DNA of 64,000 nucleotides. Origin: Roseivirga sp. (GTDB taxonomy: Bacteria > Bacteroidota > Bacteroidia > Cytophagales > Cyclobacteriaceae). Positions 18,582 to 26,360 of the stretch are shown here, in pieces; within the stretch, counting starts at the first letter, position 1, and each line of letters opens with the position of its first letter. Made by a program: the position numbers and the translations under genes. The stretch is from NCBI GenBank assembly GCA_029262895.1, contig JAJCYM010000056.1, forward strand, positions 1 to 64,000. The letters run 5' to 3'. The notes under the pieces were generated by a model. The model saw nothing but the letters and a program-made list of their open reading frames with translations. It was not told the DNA's origin and did no database searches.

Positions 18582-20189
18582 ATGAAGTCATACAGCTATT
18601 TGAGAAGGTTTGGAGTCGTTTTAGGCTTCCTGGCCTTCTCATTTTCTTTTTCTTTCGCCCAAAAAAAATACAGTAAAAAACAAATAGAAAAACTCAAGAC
18701 CGAAGTGGCTGAGATTGTTCAAAACAATCACAAGCAAACACAGGTCATGATCGACAAGATTTTCAGCTTTGCTGAACTTGGTTTTCAGGAGTTTGAGTCG
18801 TCCAAATATCTGACTGGTATTCTCAAGGAAAATGGGTTTGCTGTGGAAGAAGGAGTTTCCGGAGTACCAACAGCCTGGTTTGCCAAGTGGGGTTCAGGAA
18901 AACCAGTTATTGCACTGGGCAGTGATGTGGACAATATCCCTAAAGCTTCTCAGAAACCGGGAGTAGCCTATCACGATCCTATTGTTGAAGGTGCGCCAGG
19001 CCATGGCGAAGGGCATAATTCAGGGATTCCCTTGAATATCACAGCTGCACTGGCAGTAAAAGAAATCATGGAGCGAGAAGGAATCCAAGGCACCTTAGTG
19101 CTTTGGCCAGGTATCGCGGAAGAACTGGTAGCCACTAAAGCCTACTTCACCCGTGACGGACTGTTTGACGATGTAGATATATCCATTTTCACTCATGTGA
19201 GTAGCAACTTGAATGTCTCATGGGGACAAGCAGGAGGAACTGGCCTTATTTCTGTTGAATATACCTTTGAAGGTGAAGCAGCTCACTCTGCAGGGGCTCC
19301 CTGGAGAGGCAGAAGTGCTTTGGATGCCGCTGAATTAATGAATGTGGGTTGGAATTATAAGCGAGAGCATTTACACTGGCTAAAACGTTCACATTCCATT
19401 TTCACTGATGCCGGAGATCAGCCTAACGTGGTTCCCTCTAAAGCCTCCATCTGGTATTACCTCAGGGATGTGACCTACGAAGGCATTATGAAAATGTACA
19501 ATGATGCCAACAACATTGCTGCCGGTGCGGCTTTGATGACGGACACCAAAATGACATCACGAATCCTGGGTACGGCCTGGCCGAGACATTTCAATAAGAC
19601 CATAGCCGAGACCATGTATGAAAATATAAAAGTGGTAGGCCTTCCTGAATGGTCTGATGAAGATATAGCCTTGGCGAAAGCCGTCCAAAAGGAAGTCGGT
19701 TCCGGTTTTCAGAATGGTTTGGCTACCAGGCTTTCAAATATTGGACTACCTGTAACCACGCCACGAAGTGGTGGTTCTGACGACATCGGTGATGTTTCCT
19801 GGAAAGTCCCAACAGTAACCATGCGCTTTCCTTCCAACATTCCAGGACTCCAAGGACACCACTGGTCAAATGCGATTGCCATGGCGACACCAATTGCCCA
19901 TAAAGGGGCCACGGCAGGTGCCAAAGCCGAAGCAATGACTATAATGGATTTCTTATTGAAGCCAGAATTGGTTACCCAGGCCTGGGATTACTTTAACAAT
20001 GTTCAGACCAAAGAGACTACTTATAAGCCGATGATCTCTGCCACAGATGAGCCACCTATTTATCTTAACCGGCAAATCATGCAGACATTCAGGCCTCTGC
20101 TCGAAAAATTCTACTATGATGAAACGAAGTATGGTAGTTATCTGGAGCAGTTAGGTATTACTTATCCAACCTTGAAGAAGGACAAGTAA
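18582..20189 (+). CDS. M20-family amidohydrolase (AbgB-like), secreted
   Basis: Protein of 535 aa from ATG 18582, chosen because it starts directly with a signal peptide (MKSYSYLRRFGVVLGFLAF, cleavage near FSFAQ); a longer frame opens at 18537. The M20D-type catalytic domain shows the metal-site segments ALGSDVDNIP, APGHGEGHNSGI and GIAEELVATKAYF. It has an inserted dimerisation domain (AAHSAGAPWRGRSALDAAEL) and a late His in HHWSNAIAM. This architecture matches aminobenzoyl-glutamate/N-acyl amino acid hydrolases. Export to the periplasm and about 535 aa are longer than the cytosolic E. coli AbgB. The substrate is unknown. It converges on the LytTR regulator gene at 20203 with a 13-bp gap. 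Confidence 0.9.
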   Translation: MKSYSYLRRFGVVLGFLAFSFSFSFAQKKYSKKQIEKLKTEVAEIVQNNHKQTQVMIDKIFSFAELGFQEFESSKYLTGILKENGFAVEEGVSGVPTAWFAKWGSGKPVIALGSDVDNIPKASQKPGVAYHDPIVEGAPGHGEGHNSGIPLNITAALAVKEIMEREGIQGTLVLWPGIAEELVATKAYFTRDGLFDDVDISIFTHVSSNLNVSWGQAGGTGLISVEYTFEGEAAHSAGAPWRGRSALDAAELMNVGWNYKREHLHWLKRSHSIFTDAGDQPNVVPSKASIWYYLRDVTYEGIMKMYNDANNIAAGAALMTDTKMTSRILGTAWPRHFNKTIAETMYENIKVVGLPEWSDEDIALAKAVQKEVGSGFQNGLATRLSNIGLPVTTPRSGGSDDIGDVSWKVPTVTMRFPSNIPGLQGHHWSNAIAMATPIAHKGATAGAKAEAMTIMDFLLKPELVTQAWDYFNNVQTKETTYKPMISATDEPPIYLNRQIMQTFRPLLEKFYYDETKYGSYLEQLGITYPTLKKDK

Positions 20190-20202
20190 AGAAACTTTTA
20201 TT

Positions 20203-20997
20203 TTATAGATAGCTATCCAGGCTGGCTCGGTAGGAACGAGACACCTTGACTTTTACACTATTGTCCAATACCAGAATTGAGGAATTATTAAAATGAGGAA
20301 GAATTTCCTTAACAGAATTCATATTGACAATGGCTGACTTACTGACTCGAACAAATTGATGACTACTTAATTTGGCTTCCATCTGTTTTAAGGATGCTCT
20401 AACGACATGTTCTTTGTCATTTGTATGCACTTTAATGCAATAATCATATCCTTCAATCCATTGGATTTCGGCATAATTCACGAAGGAGATTTTTCCAGAG
20501 TTTTTGATCGTCAACTTATTCCAAGAAGTAGTTCTTTCTGAAGAATTAACAATTTCCCCTTCTTGGGCAAGGTTCTCCTGAGACAGATACCTCTCAATCA
20601 TTCTCTTAATGCTCTTGGATTGATCCATTTGGCTATCCACCAAATTCTTCCGAACTCGCTCCAAAACCGTTGTGAACCGCTCATTACTAAAAGGTTTCAG
20701 TAGATAATCCTGCGCATTGACCTCGAATGCTTTCAAAGCATACTGGTCGTAGGCCGTCACAAAGACAGTATATGGGATTTGATAGGCAATACTGTTTAAT
20801 ACCTCAAAGCCGTTCACTTTGGGCATTTGTACATCGAGAAATACAAGGTCGGGCCTTAACTGCTCAATTTGCTGAATGGCGGTAAGTCCATTCTTGCATA
20901 TGGCGATTACCTCGATATCCCGCTCTTGGCTCAATAGATTATTTAACCCAGTACGAGCCTCAGGCTCATCATCTACAATTATTGTCTTAATTGGCAT
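20203..20997 (-). CDS. LytTR-family response regulator
   Basis: Protein of 264 aa with a receiver domain (about 3-120; acidic pocket D9-D10, phosphoacceptor Asp55 in VFLDVQMP) and a C-terminal LytTR DNA-binding domain (about 165-262; FVNYAEIQWIEGYDYCIKVH and FVRVSKSAIVNMNSVKEI segments). LytTR domains bind direct-repeat sites and often govern cell-surface or peptide-signalling genes. The start codon overlaps the end of the kinase gene by 11 bp, so the two are translationally coupled. No clear target was identified in the window. Confidence 0.95.
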   Translation of the reverse strand: MPIKTIIVDDEPEARTGLNNLLSQERDIEVIAICKNGLTAIQQIEQLRPDLVFLDVQMPKVNGFEVLNSIAYQIPYTVFVTAYDQYALKAFEVNAQDYLLKPFSNERFTTVLERVRKNLVDSQMDQSKSIKRMIERYLSQENLAQEGEIVNSSERTTSWNKLTIKNSGKISFVNYAEIQWIEGYDYCIKVHTNDKEHVVRASLKQMEAKLSSHQFVRVSKSAIVNMNSVKEILPHFNNSSILVLDNSVKVKVSRSYRASLDSYL

Positions 20998-22117
20998 TCT
21001 GCTCTAGTTGAATTTTTGGAATGTCAATCGTGGCAACCACCAAACCCTCCTTCTCATCATTAGATAGATCAAACGAATAATCACTAAATAAATGAGAGAG
21101 CCGTTTCTCCACATTGTTCAGGCCAATACCCTTGTTACTGTTCATCTCCCAGTTTTCAGACAATAGGTTACCATTGTTTCGAACCTCAATACGAAGCATT
21201 TCCTCAACACTCTTGGCCCTGATATCAATTAGCGCATTGTCCAGGTTCTCAGACACTCCATATTTAAAAGCGTTCTCCAAAATGGGCTGTAAGATCATAT
21301 TTGGCACACCACACAATTCAACCTCTCTATCAATTTTAACATTGATTTGAAGCCTGTCATTGAAACGTTCTCTTTCAATTTCAAGGTATTGGGTAACGAC
21401 ATTCAATTCTTCCTTTAAAGTGATCATTTGTGTCGCTTCCATCTGCAAGCTTGTTCTCAATAAATCACCAAGGGAAGAAATCATAGAAATGGCCTTTCTC
21501 TCCTTCTTATTTCTTACCATCATCGAAATTGTATTCAACGCATTGAATAAAAAGTGTGGATTGAGCTGAGCTTGTAAAATTTCCAACTGTGATTTTGATA
21601 GTTCAGATCGCAACTCGGCTGCTACCAGTTGCTCATCTCTAAATCGATCATAAAAGTCTAATGCCGCGATAAGGGTAAATAACATAAACACTACCAAAAT
21701 GCCACGAAATGCTGAAGGCAAAAAGAAAATCATGCTTTCTGATATCACTTCTAAATATGGCTTATCAAATCGACCAAGCAGGTCAAAGAAAGTCAGGGAT
21801 ATAAACTGCTGGATGAGTGCCTGAGTAAGACCTGCAATACAGGCTACAACTATAAGTTGTAACCAGCTTTTGCGTCCGGAAATAGGTGAGATTCTCAAGT
21901 AGGCTCTGTATAAAAAAACCAATACTAAAGCCCATAAGGTATAATCGGCTATAGAATTCAAAATGCTCGAAGGCCAATTGATATACCCCGTAGTACCTGT
22001 GATGTAAAAAGATGAAGTTCTGATCTGATCAAACAATATTTGCACAATAAAAAAGCCGGCAAATACTGTCCAGTACTTCTTAAAAAAAATCCTCGATTGT
22101 CTTATGTTTTCTGCCAT
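20987..22117 (-). CDS. LytS/YehU-type sensor histidine kinase
   Basis: Protein of 376 aa with four predicted membrane segments in the first about 155 residues, a short coiled coil (EQLVAAELRSELSKSQLEILQ), then a His_kinase domain (PF06580 type). The phosphoacceptor is His188 in LNPHFLFNALN. An HATPase_c domain follows (VPNMILQPILENAFKYGV, KGIGLNNVEKRL). There is no separate periplasmic sensor domain; the membrane bundle itself is the likely sensor. It is co-operonic with the LytTR regulator, its evident partner. Confidence 0.94.
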   Translation of the reverse strand: MAENIRQSRIFFKKYWTVFAGFFIVQILFDQIRTSSFYITGTTGYINWPSSILNSIADYTLWALVLVFLYRAYLRISPISGRKSWLQLIVVACIAGLTQALIQQFISLTFFDLLGRFDKPYLEVISESMIFFLPSAFRGILVVFMLFTLIAALDFYDRFRDEQLVAAELRSELSKSQLEILQAQLNPHFLFNALNTISMMVRNKKERKAISMISSLGDLLRTSLQMEATQMITLKEELNVVTQYLEIERERFNDRLQINVKIDREVELCGVPNMILQPILENAFKYGVSENLDNALIDIRAKSVEEMLRIEVRNNGNLLSENWEMNSNKGIGLNNVEKRLSHLFSDYSFDLSNDEKEGLVVATIDIPKIQLEQNAN

Positions 22118-22349
22118 CAGCTAGAACACAAGATAACTCAAACTTGCCCATTCCGGTCTCATTTTCTGAATCATATTTAATCCACCCTCCTGACACTTTG
22201 AACTCTCACAACTGGGAAAGAACTTTGGTTTTTCTTCCTTAACATCATCAAATTTTTGCCGCCTTCGTTTGTGTCCCCACAAATGAACTGGGTGTAATTT
22301 CCTAAGTGCTCTATTTCGAAGAAAGGTGGGTGCCTTCTTAGCCACGTCA

Positions 22350-23174
22350 CTAATTACCGGATAGCTTTTCAATCCATTTAATGACTTCTTGTCCAGCCTT
22401 TGGACATTCCTCAAGCACACTATTTCCATAACCGCTTTTGCAATAAACCAACTGAACCCTGTGATTCTTGTTTTGGGCAAAATAGTCCTCGGTCTTTTTA
22501 ATACCGGCCTTAACACCTTTTTCATTAAAATGTCCCTCTCCGGCAGACATCACTGTGAGAATATCAAACCCAGAACTATTCGAAAAATAAGTTCCTAGCT
22601 CTAGGGAAAAGCCGCTGGCCGTCAACAAAATAAATCTGGTTAATTCCGGATGGCTCTGGATCATATCAGAAGACCAATACATAATACTTGTACTGCTCAA
22701 ACCTATTATGGCACCCTCTCCTTCAACTTCTGGTAAACTCATGACGTACTGATAGACAGCTTCCAAATCTTTGGAGTGATAAATCTCCAGACCATCATGC
22801 GTTGCCTGGTCGTGAATGGGTGGGTCATGTCGTGTACCCCTGAGTGTTTCTTCATTTGTCAGCGGGGCCGAACTCTTCCCATGCCCTCTAAGATCAAAGG
22901 TAATTACGTGATAACCAGCGGATGCCAGATTAGTGGCGAGCTTTACATAATCTTCTTGAGATGCATTATATCCACCGGAAAAGAGAACCAGAGGTCCGGA
23001 AACACCTTCCAGGTAAAAATGAGAGCCCGCTATGTCTCCTTTGGGAACAACAGAAACATTGAAGGTGTCTTTTTTGACTCTGGCTTTAGCCTCATCCTGT
23101 AACGATTGAGCAAAGGCACAATTAAGGATTATCAAGGCGAGGACGGATAAAGTATACTTTCTAGCAACTGTCAT
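22350..23174 (-). CDS. secreted alpha/beta hydrolase
   Basis: Protein of 274 aa from the Met codon at 23174 (signal MTVARKYTLSVLALIILNCAFAQ without its last residues); a frame opening at 23204 adds ten residues before the signal. Alpha/beta-hydrolase features include GGYNASQEDYVKLATNLASAG, HVITFDLRGHGKSS and the nucleophile elbow in IIGLSSTSIMYW. The elbow reads G-L-S-S-T where G-x-S-x-G is usual, so activity is not certain. An AGEGHFNEK segment is near the expected acid/His region. The gene runs opposite to the M20 enzyme and is separated from the LytS gene by about 230 bp with no ORF. Confidence 0.8.
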   Translation of the reverse strand: MTVARKYTLSVLALIILNCAFAQSLQDEAKARVKKDTFNVSVVPKGDIAGSHFYLEGVSGPLVLFSGGYNASQEDYVKLATNLASAGYHVITFDLRGHGKSSAPLTNEETLRGTRHDPPIHDQATHDGLEIYHSKDLEAVYQYVMSLPEVEGEGAIIGLSSTSIMYWSSDMIQSHPELTRFILLTASGFSLELGTYFSNSSGFDILTVMSAGEGHFNEKGVKAGIKKTEDYFAQNKNHRVQLVYCKSGYGNSVLEECPKAGQEVIKWIEKLSGN

Positions 23175-23411
23175 ATCCGAAAGTACACTGCACTCGCATA
23201 TCATCCACGAACAATGCTGGATGTGGTGGCCAAATTGCAGAATCTGACACCAACCGTGCAGCCACCGGTAAAAGTATTAGAAGGCCCCGATTGACCACCG
23301 GAAATTGTCTAATGTGTTGTTTGATAATAAAATGAAGGAATTTTAAGTTGTATATTGGAAGCTGGTGATAAGCAGGGTTTGTCCATTTAAGCAGATCAAA
23401 TACACTTTCAA

Positions 23412-23990
23412 ATGCCAAGAAATCTCAAGGAATCTCTCCGCTCCGGTATCTTTCAATTTTCGTTGGTGACCATCAGCGTTTGGTTGGCTTTAATGGCTAA
23501 TGATTGGAGCGAAAGACAAAAAAAGAAAAATGACACTCAATTATTATTGACAAAGTTTCAAGCTGAAATTCAAGTCAATCAAGAAAGGTTGGAGTCCACA
23601 TCAACTTACTACAGACAACTCGATGATAGCCTTGAGATCAACATCCCCAAAGAAACCAAGAAGGTAAATTCCGTCAGTTTTTATAATTTTTGGAAAGGCA
23701 AGATAGAACCCAATTTTCAGGACTATGTTTTTCAACTTGCGCTAGCCACTGGAAAAATGAACGACATCGACATCGAATTAGCGATGTCCCTAATGGATTT
23801 GTACAAGAGGCAGCAACTTTTTGCTGAGCTTATTGACCAGTATGATCAGGAGGGTTGGCAGGAAAAAAACACTTTGGAAAGGATGATATACCTAAGTTCG
23901 CTCACCCATGATGTAGCCTTAGACAATGGTCGATTGAAATCAAAACTCATTGAGTCTCTTGATATGACAAATGCTCAAGCTGATAAATAG
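23412..23990 (+). CDS. single-pass membrane protein, DUF6090-like
   Basis: Protein of 192 aa. A positively charged N-terminus (MPRNLKESLRSGIFQFS) leads into one membrane helix (about 14-30, SLVTISVWLALMANDW), then a charged helical domain (WSERQKKKND onwards). This resembles the widespread Bacteroidota DUF6090 type, which has a helix ending in (N/D)-W-(N/S)-E followed by a coiled-coil domain. The function of such proteins is unknown. It lies just left of direct repeat copy A (24001), i.e. at the edge of the accessory cassette, and reads toward it. Confidence 0.65.
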   Translation: MPRNLKESLRSGIFQFSLVTISVWLALMANDWSERQKKKNDTQLLLTKFQAEIQVNQERLESTSTYYRQLDDSLEINIPKETKKVNSVSFYNFWKGKIEPNFQDYVFQLALATGKMNDIDIELAMSLMDLYKRQQLFAELIDQYDQEGWQEKNTLERMIYLSSLTHDVALDNGRLKSKLIESLDMTNAQADK

Positions 23991-24000
23991 CTTTTGTTTC

Positions 24001-24049
24001 GCAACAGCGTGTTTTTGCCAACAAAAGAATGAGCGAGATGGGCAGTTAT
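24001..24049. repeat. 48-bp direct repeat, copy A
   Basis: Starts GCAACAGCGTGTTTTTGCCA and ends GGCAGTTAT. It aligns to copy B (25679-25726) with 40 of 48 bases identical and a 1-base gap. The left half, with the two preceding bases, forms a near-perfect TTCGCAA/TTGCCAA hairpin. It lies 11 bp after the stop of the gene at 23412 and marks the left boundary of the small-protein cassette. Confidence 0.65.
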
Positions 24050-24189
24050 TTCCTCTTTTTAGGTTCTTCATGATAGAAGATTCTGTACTTCTTATGCAGA
24101 TTAAATTTTCGTGATAAAAATTTTAAAAACTGAACGATATAATAGAGACAGGTAAAAGCCCCTATCCAACTTAAAACTTCTTTTATCAT
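24046..24189 (-). CDS. putative 47-aa membrane-anchored small protein
   Basis: Small ORF, ATG 24189 to TAA 24046. One hydrophobic helix (residues 4-25, from EVLSWIGAFTCLYYIVQF) is followed by a strongly basic tail ending KYRIFYHEEPKKRK. The layout is that of a single-pass small membrane protein. The last codons run into repeat copy A. It is the distal member of a minus-strand run of four small genes. Homology is unknown; support is composition and context only. Confidence 0.4.
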   Translation of the reverse strand: MIKEVLSWIGAFTCLYYIVQFLKFLSRKFNLHKKYRIFYHEEPKKRK

Positions 24190-24307
24190 AATTATAAGGT
24201 TCAATTAAAATAGGCATACCTGCTTGTAAGGTCCCCCATCTTCTACTTGAGCTGTACTAATAAACCACCAATATGCACTTTTTTTGAGTCGGACGACAGT
24301 ATCTTCT

Positions 24308-24487
24308 TTACTTTTTCCAACTAAGAAAGACCATCAGAATTGTAGTAATAACTGACAAACTAAAAAGAAGAATTGGCGTCCATAGCCTTTCTTTGTCACC
24401 CTCTTTTATTGCCTCAATAAGTCCTTTGCCCGTTCTATAAAGTGAAATAACAAATAGAGGGATTAATGCTAAAATAAAATTATTCAT
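24308..24487 (-). CDS. putative 59-aa two-helix small membrane protein
   Basis: Small ORF, ATG 24487 to TAA 24308. Two hydrophobic helices (about 3-17, NNFILALIPLFVISLY, and about 37-56, TPILLFSLSVITTILMVF) are joined by a charged loop (RTGKGLIEAIKEGDKERLW) and end in WKK. The upstream bases are A-rich (AATAAATAAAATCAA), as is usual for Bacteroidota starts. It follows the 76-aa gene after a hairpin at 24513-24545. Function unknown. Confidence 0.5.
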   Translation of the reverse strand: MNNFILALIPLFVISLYRTGKGLIEAIKEGDKERLWTPILLFSLSVITTILMVFLSWKK

Positions 24488-24512
24488 TTGATTTTATTTA
24501 TTAAGCATAAAG

Positions 24513-24545
24513 CAATGGGTGTAACTGCAATAGCTACACCCATTG
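24513..24545 (-). terminator. hairpin between small genes, terminator or attenuator
   Basis: Perfect 11-bp stem CAATGGGTGTA/TACACCCATTG (24513-24523 and 24535-24545), directly after the stop codon of the 76-aa gene. On the minus strand it is followed by CTTTATGCTTAA, a weak T tract, so partial read-through into the 59-aa ORF is plausible. Confidence 0.55.
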
Positions 24546-24546
24546 G

Positions 24547-24777
24547 TCAGGAGTTTTCATCATCCATCTTTTTCAGCGTCTTTTTCAGTATTGGATAAGT
24601 TAGCGCATATCCGAAAAGCAGGGATATCACTATTTTTAAATAAAGATATGGACTGGATAATGCTCTCAGTACTGCTTCATAATCCAAATCAGTAAGTGTG
24701 AAGAAGAGCAATGCCGCGAACAATGCACCAAAATGTATGGAAAGCTTTTCAAGTACTTTTACTTTATTTTTCTTCAT
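24547..24777 (-). CDS. 76-aa two-helix membrane protein
   Basis: From ATG 24777 (MKKNKVKVLEKLSIHFGALF) the product has two hydrophobic helices (about 13-28 and 43-63), a short acidic loop (TDLDYEAVLRALSS) and a basic then acidic tail (LKKTLKKMDDENS). A longer frame opens at 24843, but those extra codons overlap the lipoprotein gene and are polar, so the short start is preferred. It begins 13 bp after the stop of the glycine-zipper lipoprotein, so the two are likely an operon. Size and layout resemble immunity or accessory membrane proteins of peptide systems, but this is only an analogy. Confidence 0.6.
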   Translation of the reverse strand: MKKNKVKVLEKLSIHFGALFAALLFFTLTDLDYEAVLRALSSPYLYLKIVISLLFGYALTYPILKKTLKKMDDENS

Positions 24778-24790
24778 TAGGTCAGTAGTT

Positions 24791-25558
24791 TTAATTAAAA
24801 AGACATTTCCCGGCTGCAAGTATGGTGTTACCGACTGCTCCAATAATCGCTCCAGATGTCCCTCCTAATACACAACCGGCAACACCACCTACGACAGTTC
24901 CGAAAAAGGGTACTACCACAGTTCCGGCTGTACCACCAACATATGCCCCATATGTACAGCCGGTTAGAAATCCAACGGCAATTCCTTCCCCGATTGCCCT
25001 ACCAGCTTTTTTCCTGAAACAGTCCCAAAAGCCAGCGTTGTTCTTTTCTTGGAGGTAGGCTTCCATGGTTGTTTTGAAACTAAAAGTTAGAAAATAAAGG
25101 TCACTTTTAGTCTCATTAGACATTTCCGATAAAGCAATTTCGTTCTCGTACTTTTCAACTACTGAAATAACCTCATCATCTGACGCTTCCGATACTTCAG
25201 CAATTAAGGGGATTAAAAGGTCTTTATGTCCTTCGGAACAGGTGCTACAGCTTTCATACTCTGCCATCAACTCTTCATAAGTAATTGGATTTTCATCTGC
25301 AGATGAGCTTGAGGCATCCGGCCTGAGAACTTCTTGAATTTGAGCTTGACTTTCACCATATAAGTCTGCTAAGGCCGACTTGTTGTTCAGTAAATTTACA
25401 ACGGCCTGCCTGTTGGCGCTCGTATTGATTCCATATTCGTTAAGGTCAACTTGTACCTCCTCGCTACAGGATGATAAGCAAAGAATTACTACAACCGCCA
25501 GAAATTTAAAGGACAGTATAACAGATGTGCGATTTTTGATTTTAATAGATGTGTTCAT
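24791..25558 (-). CDS. lipoprotein with C-terminal glycine-zipper domain
   Basis: Protein of 255 aa from ATG 25558 (eight residues inside the longest frame). The signal ends in the lipobox L-S-S-C (28-31). A helical, acidic central region contains a CSTC motif in YESCSTCSEGHKDL. The last about 65 residues form a glycine zipper: in the segment after GRAI, glycines repeat every fourth residue (G-xxx-G five times), and further GG/GxxxG runs follow. It ends with Cys-Leu-Phe-Asn. Such tails insert into or span membranes in outer-membrane lipoproteins and in some bacteriocins. Whether it is structural, a toxin or a self-assembling pore is not decidable from sequence. It heads the minus-strand cassette. 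Confidence 0.7.
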   Translation of the reverse strand: MNTSIKIKNRTSVILSFKFLAVVVILCLSSCSEEVQVDLNEYGINTSANRQAVVNLLNNKSALADLYGESQAQIQEVLRPDASSSSADENPITYEELMAEYESCSTCSEGHKDLLIPLIAEVSEASDDEVISVVEKYENEIALSEMSNETKSDLYFLTFSFKTTMEAYLQEKNNAGFWDCFRKKAGRAIGEGIAVGFLTGCTYGAYVGGTAGTVVVPFFGTVVGGVAGCVLGGTSGAIIGAVGNTILAAGKCLFN

Positions 25559-25678
25559 AGATTTTAATTTTAACTGATTCATTTATTCGAATTTGAAAAC
25601 GTGTTCTTCTCTTCAATCGAGTGATTGATGATTGATTTATCCGATAAATGGGCGAGGACGTCTCGAGAACATTTCTTA

Positions 25679-25726
25679 GCAACAGTGCGTTTTTGCTAAC
25701 AAAAAATGTGTGAGGTGTACAGTTAT
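25679..25726. repeat. 48-bp direct repeat, copy B
   Basis: Starts GCAACAGTGCGTTTTTGCTA and ends TACAGTTAT; with two preceding bases it forms a perfect TTAGCAA/TTGCTAA hairpin. It matches copy A at 24001-24049 in the same orientation and lies 120 bp upstream of the lipoprotein start, marking the right boundary of the cassette. Confidence 0.65.
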
Positions 25727-25765
25727 AATAAAACCTTGATCTTAATACTTAGTGTTTGAAAAATC

Positions 25766-25796
25766 AAAAAGTCACCCATTTGGGATGACTTTTTTT
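25766..25796 (-). terminator. Rho-independent terminator
   Basis: AAAAAGTCA-CCCA and TGGG-A-TGACTTTTT pair with one bulged base around a TT loop, flanked by T runs on both strands. It lies about 40 bp after the stop of the minus-strand gene at 25833. Confidence 0.75.
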
Positions 25797-25832
25797 GAAA
25801 ATAACGCCTTAGCCTCGGCCCTAGGGCTTCTT

Positions 25833-26345
25833 TTATTTACCTGATAATTCCAGAAGTTTACCATCCTTCAATTCCACAAATCTCGGGGGGCCATATTGAT
25901 TCCGTATATCGATATCCATTGCAGTATCCTCAGGTGGATTGGCAATTATAAGCCTGCTTTCCAGTTTAAATTCGAATCCCATAGAAGCATTCAACGTGCC
26001 AATGCAAATTCCAGTGCGTCTATCGAAAACAGCGAGCATCTGACATGCTGTGCCGCAGCCCCAAATAATAACTTTGTAGCAGCCAGCGAAATTCAGCTTA
26101 TCACGGTCATATTGATAGAGAATATTTTCTTTGACATTTTCTGGTAAGTGATCCAAACCGTCCCAGCTAACCGGCTTGGATGCAGCTTCGGGTTTGCAGC
26201 TTTGGCTTGTCCCAAAGCTTTCGAATTTGTAAAGGGAGGTTAGGGAATCGTAATAGTCGATCTCCGTTTGTTCAACATCGGTTTGAGACCATAGAGGAGT
26301 GGTCAAAGAAAGTCCTATCAGATAACAAATGAAGTTTAATCTCAT
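25833..26345 (-). CDS. conserved secreted protein of unknown function
   Basis: Protein of 170 aa with a Sec signal (about 1-20, TTPLWSQ). The mature part has the conserved-looking core YQYDRDKLNFAGCYKVIIWG followed by CGTACQMLAVFDRRTG, i.e. an N-F-A-G-x-Y and W-G-C-G-T-x-C-Q signature. I recall this from a family of uncharacterised periplasmic proteins in several phyla. Four Cys residues suggest disulphides in the periplasm. It is followed by a terminator and preceded by the amidohydrolase gene, but a terminator at 26361 separates them. Confidence 0.75.
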   Translation of the reverse strand: MRLNFICYLIGLSLTTPLWSQTDVEQTEIDYYDSLTSLYKFESFGTSQSCKPEAASKPVSWDGLDHLPENVKENILYQYDRDKLNFAGCYKVIIWGCGTACQMLAVFDRRTGICIGTLNASMGFEFKLESRLIIANPPEDTAMDIDIRNQYGPPRFVELKDGKLLELSGK

Positions 26346-26360
26346 AATCCTCAGTACAAC

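Noticed and set aside
22121-22525. Minus-strand 134-codon frame overlapping the hydrolase end
   Set aside because: Highly basic, no domain, and overlaps the well-supported alpha/beta hydrolase in another frame.
23161-23418. Minus-strand 85-codon frame MAFESVFDLL...
   Set aside because: It overlaps the starts of two better genes, and the translation has no coherent domain.
24822-25058. Plus-strand Pro/Thr-rich 78-codon frame
   Set aside because: It is the antisense of the glycine-zipper region; Gly codons read backwards give Pro and Thr.
24001-25726. Integron attC sites as the explanation of the two 48-bp repeats
   Set aside because: They end in GCxAAC...GTTAT-like bases, but do not fit the 7-bp RYYYAAC/GTTRRRY core pair, lack the paired inner boxes, and no integrase gene is in the window.
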